NCBI GenBank assembly: GCA_024449915.1
Contig: JAMZAV010000358.1
Location: 434,001-498,000, forward strand
DNA from: Sweltsa coloradensis
Taxonomy: Eukaryota > Arthropoda > Insecta > Plecoptera > Chloroperlidae
Length of the DNA: 64,000 nucleotides
Direction of reading: 5' to 3'
Under the pieces are notes generated by a model that saw nothing but the letters and a program-made list of their open reading frames with translations, made no database searches and had not been told where the DNA came from. Positions 8,380 through 20,494 of the stretch are shown in pieces; within the stretch, counting starts at the first letter, position 1; each line of letters starts with the position of its first letter. The translations under genes were made by a program, and so were the position numbers.

Positions 8380-11300
8380 ATGTCACGTGCATCCGGGTGA
8401 CCAAGTAGCATTGGGATTCATCTGCACCAGAGGAGTTGAAGGAAAGAAATGTGTACCGGTAAGGCTTGGTTTACAAGTCTTCAATATTGTTTATTTAAAA
8501 AAATCAGCCTGGGGTAAAACAAAACATTGCAGAAAACTGAGAAAAGTCAGTTGATAGAGGGAACCAAATATTATGTATTTCCATTTAGAGAAATATTGAG
8601 AAGTTTATTTTATAACACTTGACATGAAAATACATGTTTCATTAAAGCTGTTAAAATGATTAAAACAGGTTTCTTGCAACTTGCATTTAGATAAAAAGTC
8701 AAAACCATCAAGACATGAGCTGCGACTTAATTTGAAAACAAACAACATAGACGGTAAATTTGACCATGTTGCCAAGAGATCCAATTCACATTTAGCGAAA
8801 TCGTTTTACACGGTAAAAGATGTCCGCTCTTCTTCTCGTGTTGTTTGTACGCTGTCCGTGCGATCCAGGTTCCGAGTGTAAAAAAATAAGGTTTCACCCC
8901 ACGACCAACCGACCCCCTTCGTAGGAACGTTTAGCACTGCAGCTGGTGTAAATGATTGTGAAGATTTACGTATATATAATATATTGTTTGTATACAATGT
9001 TTGCTGAAGGTCGTCTCACTTTGCACACACAAAAAACTGTGCGGCTCTTAATTCCTTCCACCCTTGGCCACTTGTACCTCACATCGCACAACTGTACAAA
9101 AATGTCTTGTCGATCAGTACAATACGGGTGTTAAAGAGAGACGATAATGTAGTAATAATAGTACGTAAACGTAACAGGATTATTCTTTAACATAATTATG
9201 TACTGAATTGTTTAGTATTTGTACTTTGAGCAAATACTTGTAACATTGTGATGTGTTTAAAAATAAAGTGTATTGTAAATTGTAATATAGTACATATAAC
9301 ATAATAATTATATTTAAAATCAACACTGTAGATTCAGAATGCTTCTTTTGAGCTGTGAACCAAGTAGTTGTCGATTGTGAAATAAAAGTCACACAACATT
9401 GGCAAGATGAGAGAATACTGGTTATCGGCCTCAAATCCGTTAGTTTGGGAGGTAGGCTACATATTTTGTTAAACACACGGTCAAAAGGAAATATCGCACG
9501 TAAACGGAGAATTAAATTCTATTGCAGAGTGGGTTCGACACTTGCAAAGGTGGGACGATGAATGCACACGATTACACAATTTCAAATTTAATTTTTTATT
9601 AAGGACATAGTATGACGGAATTTAATGACGACAATTAGAGTAGATGAAATTTTTTAATTTAGTCCAAAACATCGACACCTAATATTGTCCTTTCTTGTAG
9701 TTAATTTCATTTGCAGTGACTACAATTAACAAAGGTCCAAGTCCCAGCTTTGCAAAACCAACCCGTTACATGTTACAATATAAAATCTAGAAACGATTTC
9801 GATGACGTCGAGTATAAACAGTACTGCGATTAAAAAACGTCCGCAAATGTCAAACTCAACATCGATCCGATATACGGACAAAGTCCCTGTAATGTTTATT
9901 TATTGAACGATTGAATGATTGATCGGAAACACAAAACACTGAGGAGAGATTAAGAAGTTCTATTATCAAAGTTAACAAACAGGACATTATTTAGTACGGT
10001 AGTTGACATCTGCAAGGAAATTAAAACATTTGAAAGTAGTATTTCTGTTTGTGTTTGGACAATGAAGAAATGGAAAATACGTCAAGTTTCCTCAGTCCTA
10101 CACAATCTCTAAACTTTTAACATCTCACTGTCATGAGTGGCGCACGCATTAGTTTATAAACTGCCATATTTCCTGTTAACGCTCATATAATTGTTGAAAA
10201 TATTATTTTTCACCTTGAGGAACTTGTGTTGAACTGTTAACATCAGTCCAACAGTGTCTAGGAACATTACGAAAGTAAGGACATGGGCTCATAAAACCAA
10301 TGGCATTCAACTGTTAGTTATTTTAACAACGTGTCGAGCGACAAAATGAGGTGAAAAACATGCGAGACAAACGGACTCTCCAAAAGGAATACAAATACAA
10401 ACAATGAGTATCATTTGGCAAAACAAAAATCACTACTAGTAAGTCAAGAGTTACAAGTCTTACGTGAATGGATGAATTTGGAATCATCAACACGCAGAGT
10501 TTATTAAAAGATAGCTTGGATCCGTTTAATATCAGCAGTTCCCAAACTTCTTTTATATAACATTTTTTCTTGTCTTGTTTTATTTTTATTAGTAGTAGCT
10601 AAATAACTTGTGCTAAGATGTATATCTATCAAATAACAGCCTTGCGCACACCCATTAACTCTTCGAGCCCAAACCTACAAGCTCCATTTTCATTCAACAA
10701 CATACCTAAAAGTATTCAAATCTCACTAAAAAAGAAATTTTGAAAAATGTGTCTAGTCAACGTATCATTGTACGTACATATTTATACACGATTCATCAGC
10801 ACCGATACATGTTTTAACTACGATCCCACGGCAATACGGGGGTAACTATCACAGAGCGCTATCAGTCCGATTTGGTCTGGGAACTGCCGACAGCAACGGA
10901 CGCCGTATACGTATAGATATTATGTATGTATATATACATGGAAATAACCATATTTGCTTAATATTATTTTCATAGATTAAAAAACATACACTAGAAACAG
11001 TAACACATGGACGAAATATAGAGAGCTGCGGCGGATTGTCACAAACTGTGTTTCCCATTCAAATAATCTCGCGTTCCACTGAGTAGGAAAATTCAAATTT
11101 TTAAAATGCATTTTAATTTTAATCCCAAAAAGCTGTCAAGTTAGACTGCTCAACTACATTGAGAACTAGCTAGCTGTAAAAGTACTCGTAGTTTAGATGT
11201 CTGTATGTGACAAGACAAAATCTGATTGCACAATCCAGGGATTGTATTCTTAATACAAAACACGCACTCGAGGAGCCGTGTAGTAAGTAGGTATCTACGA

Positions 11301-12975
11301 ATATTTACAAGCAAAAAACACAGCTAGGTTGTGCCGCCGTTTCCAATTAAATGGTTAAAAATAGTTAAAAATACAATGTTTACAAAAACAGCAGTCTGAG
11401 AAGGTTGAAGTTTGCCGGTCAAACGTAGCCCCGCCCTAAGACAAGGTTCAGTACATTATATTTAGTACGATAGTGAAATTAAAGACTCCTTCGGACTTTT
11501 AATTTGTGGATTGTATTAAATATAATCAATCGACTAACATTTAGTGCAGCGTAAACGTATAGGTTTACATTAGCGATAAGTATTTAAAAAGATGTAAAAC
11601 AGTTGAGCTCAACACGCAAGGTTGAAGGCGGGGCACCGTTTGAGTGGGCAGACTTGACTACGTAAAGCATCTACTGCCGCGAGTACAAAGTGACGCACTC
11701 GAGACCACAACTCCACAGCCGGGTTAGGTTAGTAAGACACTCGAAACATAAAGTCTAACTCAGACAATCAGCATCAATAGAAACATCAAACATGCCAAAC
11801 ACAAACTCAACCAAAACATTATTGCACAAGATTATCCATATTTGGAATGAATTTTTGCTACAAATAACCTAAATATTTCAATAAGGCCAAGTAATTTTAA
11901 TCAGGTCACTATCTAACTAAAGCTCATAAACATTATTGCACTACAAAAACATTGCAAGAAAGGCCCAAGTAATTAAAAGCAAAGAAAAGAAATATTAAAT
12001 CAAGAAGCCAAAAGGCAATGCACATTCATCCAACTCCCGAAACAATGGCTGCAGAGTTAATACTAACGGGAAACTAACATGGTACGTTAGGTACGTATAA
12101 ATCTAAACCTAGGGTACATTCAAATGTACAAAATAAATGGTATGCATTGTTAAAACTATTGCGACGTATCTTTCTTGAATAATTTGCCTATCATTAAAGC
12201 CGGAACCCTGTATTACATCGTTCAACACATTTTGTTTTGCCACGTCCTATTTGAACATTCTGCGATTGTTATTAAATATCAATCGACGTGATCTTACGTA
12301 CGAATACGTGCATTACTTTGAATCTCGAGGGCCGTCCAAAACAGAGCCATCCAAAAAGAGATCAAACCGTTAACAATAAAAAATTACTTTCATTTCATGA
12401 TTTGAAAGATAAATATTGCCATGATTGCATTTTATTATGTCCAACTACGTAACTCGCCACATCATCGTTGAACAAAACGCCGCGTACAGCGTTTTGTTCC
12501 TGGACACAAACAGCACCATGTGTAAACCACGGACAAAGAGATTCACTATTCAGTATTCACGTTTAAAAAACTTACTGCAATCCCAACTTTGTGTGTATAT
12601 ACTAGTGCATGTGACCGATTACCTCCTGTCAAGACACTAAAATATTAATACTATGTACATATATATTTAATCTTTCTTTAAAAGTGCTTATCAATTTAAA
12701 ATCTTGAGGATTTTCTATCACATACTATTCAGTCAATTTGACTGATTTACAAATTGTGTTTTTTTTATTACTTGAGAATGAACCTTTTTTTTAACAACTT
12801 CTCCACATATTGCAGCAACTTTCATCCCACCTTAAAACTTTCATAAAGATCAATTGTTGCCAAGTTCTCTAGGATAGTAAACTCGTCCCAAGCCTTCTTA
12901 ATCGAGTCTATCCTCCTTCATCGTGCAATGTTGACTCTCTTCGTTACAGCCGAGATTCACGCCGAACTGTGATTG
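8380..12975. other. Long gene-poor stretch, possibly 3' UTR or flank of the five-finger exon
   Basis: AT-rich with little obvious transposon sequence compared with the rest of the window. Several minus-strand AATAAA words exist; the nearest below the zinc-finger stop is at 12769-12764, about 200 bases downstream. The scarcity of recognisable repeats from about 9.2 to 12.9 kb is compatible with a long 3' UTR or regulatory DNA, but no feature can be named. Confidence 0.35.
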
Positions 12976-14064
12976 TTAAGACTTTGCGTTGATTGGCCAG
13001 GCGGTGGGCGAGGCCAAGGCCAACGGCTGGGCTTGCTGGGGGGGTAGAATGGGCGGCTTGAACTCGAGGGTGTGGGGGTTGTTGCTTCCCGGGGGCTTGA
13101 ACTCTAGGGTGTGAGGGTTGCTTCCCTTGAACTCGAGGGTGTGGGGGTTGCTACCCGGGGGCTTGAACTCGACGGTGTTCGGGTTGGGGAACTGGGCCCC
13201 CTGGTGGCTGAACGCGCCCGGGCCGTAGCACTGGGGGAAGTAGAGCTCCGGCTTGATCACCGCGGTGGGCTGGATACCCCTGAGCTGCTGCTGCTTCGAG
13301 TCACTGTTGCGCCGCACCTTGGCCGAGTGGGGGTTCATGTGGTTGTCGATGTGTTTCTTGACCTCGGGTTCCGTGGCAAAGCGGCGCCGACAGTTGGGCA
13401 TGGGGCAGCAGAACGGCCGGTCGCCTTGGTGGGTGCGAGTGTGCTGGTCCAGTATGGCCTTCTGTCGGAAGTCCTTCCCGCACTGGCCACACTTGTAAGG
13501 CTTCTCGCCCGTGTGAATGCGCAGGTGCTGGTTGAGTATGGTGCGCTGGCGGAAGTTCCGCCCGCAGTACACGCAACCGTATGGCTTCTCGTTGGTGTGT
13601 ATGCGCAAGTGCTGCGTGAGATGCGACTGCTGTCGGAAGCGCTTCCCGCACTCCGGGCAGGGATACGGCCGGGACTCTATGTGGATGCACCCGTGCTGTA
13701 ACAGCGTCGACTTCTGCTTGAACTCCTTCTGGCAGATGGGGCAGCGAACGTAGAGCGGCATGCCGGCGCTTCGCCCGTGCTGGATCACGTCCGGGCAGAC
13801 AACCCTTGGCCTTGAACTGCATCTGGAAGCCTCCCCCATTGCTGAACACCGTGTGGTTCATCCCCTTGCCGTCCTTGAAGTAGGCCGGGTATTGCTGCAT
13901 GTTGCCGGCGTTGTCGGGGGAGAAGCACTGGGAGCGCGGATCCGACCCCGAGTCTCCGAAGGTCGAGGCGCCGTCTTCCTTATCGACGTCGCCTGGATAC
14001 GGCACGTCTTGCGGCCAGAGAGTCGGGGTCATTCCGTTCTTGAACACCAGATGGGGGCTCACGT
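12976..14064 (-). CDS. C2H2 zinc-finger transcription factor, five-finger 3'-terminal exon (with a +1 frameshift)
   Basis: The exon opens after a TTGCCCTCTAG acceptor (AG at 14066-14065), with two bases completing a split codon, then VSPHLVFKNGMTPTLWPQ and a low-complexity region. Five fingers follow at 13743-13339: four C-x2-C-x12-H-x3-H fingers joined by TGEKPY-type linkers and a fifth C-x4-C finger. The tail carries four NPHTLEFK repeats and ends at TAA (12976-12978). The N-terminal part and the fingers are in different frames; they join near GGG at 13793-13795. One extra base there would turn an expected LPDVIQ, aligned to LPDIVQ in the four-finger exon, into the break. It may be a sequencing error or a real lesion. 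Nuclear DNA-binding protein; the finger block resembles insect jim-type proteins from memory only. Confidence 0.82.
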
Positions 14065-15502
14065 CTAGAGGGCAACACAACGCACAACCAAACATAGAGA
14101 CACGGTTTAGGAAACATTCGTTACAGGACGTCCGCGGCTCAGTTGAGACCAGGAGTACTAGTCCGTCATGGAATTCCCCCAAGTTGTGTTCCCTGACTAA
14201 CTTGCCAGCATGAATCACGTAGGCTACTAACCCCCACTCCAATCAGCCTACTTAAAAATTTTCGAACTGAAGCAAAATAATAGTTTTCAACCTTGCAGAG
14301 ATAAATTGGTTTGCAATTGCCATTTGTATTGCCTTCTACAGTATGACAATAAATTTGATACGGTAGTTTTTAAAGGAGTTGTGATAGGAAATTGCAGTCA
14401 CATCTTGGGTTGTTCAAATGGCTGGTAGTGCTCTGCCCTGCGGTGCTTTCAACTGAGCCCCGTACGGATAAAAACAATCTAATCTCACACATTCACGGGA
14501 CGCAGATGTGTTCAACTATAAAGCAATACAAAATTATTCTTACGTGTACGAAATGGAAAAAAAATTAAATGATACCCACGGCTTTCTCAACAATCTATGC
14601 AGCTCGGACTGTTTCTTAATTCAGGCATTATTCTATAGAAAGAGGATTGTATGAAGCAAATCAAGCTTTAAAGTTTAAAGTCCTGTATCGATTGACTCTA
14701 GCAATATAGACCTACAAGTCAAATTGTAGGCACTCTTACATTACAATAGTAGCCAAGCATTCGCTCCGCGTGGTTTTAATAAGATAGAATGATTTGCAAC
14801 ATGAATAGTTTGAGCTACGTACTAGGTTAGAAATGTACCAGGTGACGATATCGTTAATGGGGAAACATGACGTACGAACACAGTCTCACTTGTTAGTGTC
14901 GGAAATTATCTGAATGCGTAACACAGAGTGGTGTCGAACAAGACGGCTACAGCGCTCGGGATTACGTCACTTGAGTAAATCTTTTTAAGTCATGAAACCG
15001 CAAAATGATGCTAGTTAGCAGTTATCGTACTATTTCTTCTAAACTAAATAAACCATCAAGTATCATACATAATAATTACTGAGGACATTTCTTTTCCTCA
15101 AGTATCCAACAATATTATTTTAATCTTTGATTAACCCTTGTGTTTTGATGCAGATTCATTCATCACCAAAATGAGCTTTTGCTCCTAATGTCTATTGGTC
15201 AGTAATGGAATATTGCTGAATTCATCTTATTACGCTACTACGTGAGACAGATAGCCATAATAAAGTTGCCATTTATAATCTGGGTGATAAATTAATTATT
15301 ATACCTGATTGATACATTAATTGCTAATTTGACTCAAGTACAAAAAGTTAAATTAAGTTCTAAATTAAATATTAAATGTACAGTACAAGTAAATATTGTC
15401 TACTGGATAAATGTTTCAAGAAGTGATGGATTAGGATATGCAGAGTTAAACAATATGTAGGTAGTATGCTGATTGACAGCATTGTGCTGGGGAGAAACTC
15501 AC
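14065..15502. other. Intron-like stretch upstream of the five-finger exon
   Basis: AT-rich, no recognisable exon or transposon. No second copy of a start exon in the right phase was found directly upstream of the five-finger exon, which is part of why a shared upstream exon is considered. Confidence 0.4.
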
Positions 15503-15722
15503 AGGACGCTTGAGAAACACGACTTGGGTTAAACCGTACATAGGTAACTAATATCGTAGGTGAAGAAGTTATGATTGGATAAACTAATGGTCCAGAGAGT
15601 ACAACCGATAGTGGGGCTCCTACACTGGTAACGTTAATCTGGATGGAGGTTACCATCCGATCGTCTCGACAATCTGTACTAACTATCCACACTAGATTGG
15701 CAAGGTCTTTTTGTGCCTTCAT
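15503..15722 (-). CDS. Possible orphan coding exon, CUB-like appearance
   Basis: A minus-strand ORF from ATG at 15722 ends at a strong donor, CCT|GTGAGT (GT at 15502-15501), in phase 1. It reads KDLANLVWIVSTDCRDDRM, then VTSIQINVTSVGAPLSVVLS, then SSPTILVTYVRFNPSRVSQA. The alternating hydrophobic strands and an SS...L.V...F.PS pattern recall the second half of a CUB domain, but no conserved cysteine pair is complete and no neighbouring CUB exon is visible. It lies between the two zinc-finger exon sets on the same strand. It may be an exon of a nested gene, a retained fragment or chance. Confidence 0.25.
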
Positions 15723-15989
15723 AGTCCATACCCATTTAAAACAACTAAATCAACAGCAAAGCAACTTCGCTTCTGAGCGTTTGAGTGTGTGATGGTACCC
15801 ATAACTTCTATTAGGCTACCATTATTGAGAAATAACTGAGGCATTGTTTCCAGTAGGCCTACTATGATTGTATATAAACTACAAGTGCACAGAAGTAGTG
15901 TACGTGGTATTTACATGATGACATGCTGAAAATAGTCATTCTTTGAAGAGAACACACTAGTGTTTCAACTACAAACATGTAGGCCTACA

Positions 15990-16055
15990 ACCCGGCATCA
16001 GAAGTAAATCAAGGGAGATACAACGAGACCCCTTGATTTACTTCTGAAGCCGGGT
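15990..16055. repeat. 66-bp hairpin (26-bp arms)
   Basis: The left arm begins ACCCGGCATCAGAAGTAAAT and ends CAAGGG; the right arm is its complement with one mismatch, around a loop of about 14 bases. It is a compact palindrome of the kind left by very short MITEs, or a short hairpin RNA source. Confidence 0.8.
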
Positions 16056-16059
16056 GTAC

Positions 16060-17498
16060 AATGGATGCTTCCAGCCAACACGTAAGATCGTTGACAAGTC
16101 TGGTTCGATTTGAAATGGGGTCGAAGTTAGCTGCATGGGATTGTATGTTGGGTTTTCTTTGATGCTTTATTGGTGGCCACATGAATCATTGGAATCCACA
16201 TTTCAACATAATACACAATGGCTGGTAGTAGTTATTTGATTTCCCATTATATAACAACAAATGAATTGCTGATCAAGTAATATCAAAGCTAAGGGAGGAA
16301 ATGCAGCAAATAAAAGATGTCTCCGTCAGTTTCACCGCGATCAAACCCACAGTCGTCTCCACTGGAAGCAGGAAGAGACGCGCGCGACCCAACCATGCTC
16401 CGAGTCACACATTGCATTGCACGTAGGTACTTTTCAATAGGTCTACCCTGCCATATTTCAAGAACCTGTACCTAGTTGGAGAAAATTTATTTTCCGTCAC
16501 TATCAGTGGTACTCAAACTTTTTGTAAACTCATGAAGCCTACTACTGGGCCGTAGAAATTAAATACAACTATTGCTAAAGAGATGGGGGGGGGGGGGAGA
16601 AGAGACATTTTGTCTTTCAAGGCAGCACATTAATTTTTCCTTCCGAGTGACAGATCCCCTAGAAAACTTAACCTAAAGGAAGGTGTTGCAGTGAGTGATT
16701 CCTTCCTAAATCATAGTGTTTAAGCTTAAAATTAGCTCACTATTATGAAACATCATTTTGAAAAAAACAAAATATTCGTTTATCTTGTAACTTTTCTGTC
16801 TTACACAAACACATCAGCCATTTTAGCAAAATAATAAAAACTCTGGACCAGCTACTTGAAACTGTAAAGTGTAGGCATGACGCTCTCACTGCTAATACAA
16901 CGACATTGAGGTTGTTTCTCTTTCCCAATCCCAATTTCGATCTGTAGCCCCAGTTATCACGGGGTGAGAATGCTCGCTGGAGAAGCAACATCCTATGCTC
17001 CATTTTACCTTCATAATAATATTCAACAAACATTTACTTCCTTCATGACTTTGCAAAAGGAATATGCTACAAAATATCCCAAGAAAGAAATCATAAAAAT
17101 AAAAAAGCTCTAGAGGGTGACAACTGGCCCCCGGATTGCAGTTTGAGTACCATTGGTTCAATTAATGGAAACAAATCAAGATCGGGATATGTAGGCTATA
17201 CGGTACCGGTAGGTTGTTATATTTGAAGAAGTACCTTCGAGGCTTACTTTGAAATCTAGTAGTGGATTAACTGTTAAATTTCAGGAATTATAAGCACTGT
17301 GGTGCTAGACCTGTTGTGTCTTGGATGGTCTTAGCCAGGTGTGAAGCTAGTGCTCCGAGTTGTATGGTTTGGCATCCATCCACTATCGAGTTAACAACAT
17401 CTATATTCAAAGACTATAGCTAGATGAGATGATACTACCTTACACTGGGAGGTTTACTTTAAGGGCACCCTAATCTCAAACTCCCGTCCCTCGTAAAG
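16060..17498. other. Flank between hairpin and four-finger exon
   Basis: Contains a G run at 16587-16598 and AT-rich sequence. The 3' UTR of the four-finger exon should lie in the right part. A minus-strand AATAAA (TTTATT on + near 16486-16491) is about 1 kb past the stop; no closer unambiguous signal was found. Confidence 0.35.
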
Positions 17499-18494
17499 CT
17501 ATTCGAGCTCTGGGTCGGGTGTTTCAGTCTTTATTGTCCTCTCTTTTACATCTAACAATGGAAGGAGACTCGGACTTTGAGTTATCTTGAAGAGCATCGA
17601 GTCAACCCTAAACTTGTCCCACCCCTCTGCTCTACCCCTAGGACTATCCAAACAAACAGAGTCTTCACCCACAACTAGACTCTGTTGGCAAATATCGCTT
17701 AGCATGGTGGAGCCAGCGAGGCCCACCTCTGTCGCCGTGGACAGAGATGGGCGAGACAACTTATGAGGATGGATGTGCTCGCCTTGGTGTGTGCGGACGT
17801 GTTGGTTGAGGATCGCCTTCTGTCGGAAGTGTTTCCCGCACTCTGGGCATTGGTAGGGCTTCTCACCGGAATGGATGCGCAGGTGTTGGTTGAGTATCGC
17901 GCGCTGACGGAACGTGCGCTCGCAGTACACGCACGCGTACGGCTTCTCGTTGGCGTGAATGCGCAGGTGCTGGGTCAGGTGCGACTGCTGTCGGAAGCGC
18001 TTCCCGCACTCGGGGCAGCCGTACGGCCGACTGTCGGTGTGGATTCGCTCGTGCTGCAGAAGGGTGGACTTCTGTTTGAAGTCCTTGCCGCACGTCAGAC
18101 ACTTGAAGAGACGTAGCTCGCCGTTCTTGTTAGGGGATTTATTGCCGTTTTGTTGCTGTGCCTGCACGATGTCTGGGAGAGGGGTCGAAGGGGCGTAGTC
18201 CCCCCCGCCGTTCTGTACCCCTCCCTCCATCGGGCCGAGTGAAGTGAGCATCACTCCCGGCTGTTTGAGATAGTGAAGCGCAGAGAAGCCGCCCGGCGAA
18301 AGCATGTGTTGGTGGTTGCGGGCGGCGTAATACGCCCCCTGGCCGCCCATGTCTTGGCTGGGGGGGAAACACTGGCTACGGTCGGGCTCGGGCGGCGAGT
18401 GTTGCTGGATGTTGGGGTCTTCCTCGCCCCCGTGGCTCTGGGGTGGTTCCCCTTGTTGCGAGGGGGCGTAAGGAGACGGCACGGGTGAGGTCAT
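17499..18494 (-). CDS. C2H2 zinc-finger transcription factor, four-finger 3'-terminal exon
   Basis: The exon starts at ATG (18494-18492) directly after the acceptor TTGTCTGTGCAG and ends at TAG (17499-17501): 331 codons. Order: proline/glutamine-rich region (MTSPVPSPYAPSQQGEPPQS), a shared RSQCF block, a glycine-rich stretch, LPDIVQ, then four C2H2 fingers at 18101-17787. Their helix parts are KQKSTLLQH, RQQSHLTQH, RQRAILNQH and RQKAILNQH. The tail ends TIKTETPDPELE, a sequence with the look of a SUMO acceptor (IKTE). Fingers 1-4 are nearly the same as those of the five-finger exon, but finger five and the NPHTLEFK tail are absent. Reading frame and splice phase are intact. The product is a nuclear DNA-binding regulator. 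Similarity to Drosophila jim is from memory and unverified. Confidence 0.88.
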   Translation of the reverse strand: MTSPVPSPYAPSQQGEPPQSHGGEEDPNIQQHSPPEPDRSQCFPPSQDMGGQGAYYAARNHQHMLSPGGFSALHYLKQPGVMLTSLGPMEGGVQNGGGDYAPSTPLPDIVQAQQQNGNKSPNKNGELRLFKCLTCGKDFKQKSTLLQHERIHTDSRPYGCPECGKRFRQQSHLTQHLRIHANEKPYACVYCERTFRQRAILNQHLRIHSGEKPYQCPECGKHFRQKAILNQHVRTHQGEHIHPHKLSRPSLSTATEVGLAGSTMLSDICQQSLVVGEDSVCLDSPRGRAEGWDKFRVDSMLFKITQSPSLLPLLDVKERTIKTETPDPELE

Positions 18495-20300
18495 CTGCAC
18501 AGACAATCAGAACGTGAGTTATGACTTATGTAGAATAGAATAGAATATCTTCATTCACTTTGACAGGCACATTGTACATGTTGACCCCAGTGAAGAAAGT
18601 GAATAGCCTAAAAATAATAAGTATAGGCCTAACATAGTTATTCATTCAAAGAGGTAGGCCTAGCTTTTAAAATAATTACGCAAAACCTGAATATTGAATA
18701 AAACTCATGAAGAACAAATAAACTGTGAATTAAAACAATTGTTATTATATTATTTTAGCCATAGACTTTAACAATTTTAGCAAAAAAACTACTTTATACA
18801 GCCAGGAAGTATCTTATTTGTTGATTCAATTAGTCAGAAATTGGTCATAGTAGCCTATACAATTCAGAAATTAAATTAAGTAGGTGCCCGGTACCGAGTA
18901 TTTTAAATTGTGTTCTCTCATTATCTAGGCCTAGTCAGTCATTGTCACAACAATAGACCAAGCTGTTTGGTGTCATTATGGTGCAAGTTCCTACAACATG
19001 GCTTAAAAATACATTTTATATTAGCCTATCTTATATTTCATAAATCATAAGCTCACTAAACACTCCCTATAATAAAATGTCACTGTATCTAAAAGGTTAG
19101 TTTATGTTGGATGTACTAAAATGAATGTCTTGTGTACACACCCCGTTATCTTGCTACCTACCAAAATTTTCTATTTTTAGAGATAATGGCCGACACTCAA
19201 GTCTACCTAGACTTTGTGGGCTTCTCAAATGAATATTTAATAGGCCTAAATGTCTACTACCTACTTATAAATATGTAACAAACTTATATTTGAGAATAAA
19301 AGCACATCTGAATCTGAATCTTGTTAGGTACCATATCTGGTAATAATTAGTTATGTAAAGTATTTATATTTGTAGAGTATTGATATACTGGCTAGGCAGA
19401 AGATGATTAAACCTTGGCATTTTTATTGTTGTTCAATGTTTATATTTATACTATGTTAAAGAAATTGTATGTTTTGTGTGACAAAAAATAAAGCTACTTT
19501 TAAAAGTCGTAATGCATGTATTATTGAGTACATTTTTGTTTTTCAGCACACCTTTAGTAAGACGACTATTCATAAGTAGGCCTACCTTAAAAAAATTTAT
19601 CAAACAATTGCATTTCTACGGATGCCCCTATCTATCAAGTATAGAGAAGGGGCCTAAATATGTACCAACACCATTGTAGCCCGTACAATTACATGCGCGT
19701 GGATCCCTATGGGCACCGTATGGCTCAATTCTTGTCGGTACACTTCTCCCCAATGAGACCGCCGGCTTATGGTCGCGAGATCAATCCTATGACCTCACCA
19801 GTCGTATCTACTTTTCTCTTTCCACCACTCGGGGAACATGAGTATGTAGGCCTACACTCAATCACTTGGACTAGTCCGTTTTTGCCAGGGTTTTACGGTG
19901 TTGTTAGATCTGTACCTTCCTTCTTAGTTCTTCCCTTTCTTCATTAGTTCTTACAAGTGATTAACTAGTGCTTTGTAACCAATGATCCATCTGATATATG
20001 TAAGATTGGACACGTACAGTAGGGATGGACAAGTAAATCGATTCCAATACGAATCAATATTTTTGGAGGTTTAAAAAATTGCCACTACTTGGGAGTTGAC
20101 TCGTGACCAAAGCAAAAGATTGTTTTCAAAATTAGCCAGTCTTTAAATGCCAGAACAACAGTGACAGCACCATCTGGCATTAAACAATTTTATTATTTTT
20201 GTTATTAGGCCTATTTCTGTTTCTTTTTCAAAACTAATTATTATAAAATTCATCAGAGTAAAAAAAAATTGTTCGACCAAGACGATGAGACATCGCTTAC
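18495..20300 (-). other. Intron between two zinc-finger coding exons
   Basis: Donor GTAAGCG at 20300-20294 and acceptor CAG at 18497-18495 define a phase-0 intron of about 1.8 kb. It is AT-rich, contains many TAGGCCTA words and has no clear element. The five-finger exon lacks an intron at this place. Confidence 0.7.
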
Positions 20301-20494
20301 CTGTTGCTGTGGGTCTGATTCCGACCCAGGGGGACCGAGCGCCTGCTGGGGGCTGCCGGAAGAAGAGGATCCCTGTTGCTGAGAGGGGTATCCCCCCGGA
20401 CCCTCTTGGGGGACCCCCGGACCCCACTGGCTGGGAATCTGACCCTGGGGCCGATCCATGCCGTCTTTATAGATCACGTATGGAGCTCCAGAGT
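20301..20494 (-). CDS. Zinc-finger gene, Pro/Gln/Gly-rich internal coding exon
   Basis: After the acceptor TTAATGTGTTGTAG (AG at 20496-20495) two bases complete a split codon and the exon reads SGAPYVIYKDGMDRPQ, then a PSQWGPGVPQEGPGGYPSQQ-type low-complexity region ending SESDPQQQ. The donor is CAG|GTAAGC. The join to the four-finger exon is phase 0 and preserves the frame. The VIYKDGM block corresponds to LVFKNGM at the start of the five-finger exon, and both exons are entered in the same phase (codon split after its first base). This shows that the two exon sets are duplicates with a shared entry boundary. The low-complexity part probably acts as a flexible transactivation or spacer region. 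Confidence 0.8.

Noticed and set aside
13111..14213. Plus-strand ORFs opposite the five-finger exon
   Set aside because: They are antisense shadows of the high-GC zinc-finger coding sequence.
17763..18488. ORFs in other frames over the four-finger exon
   Set aside because: Shadows of the real minus-strand frame.
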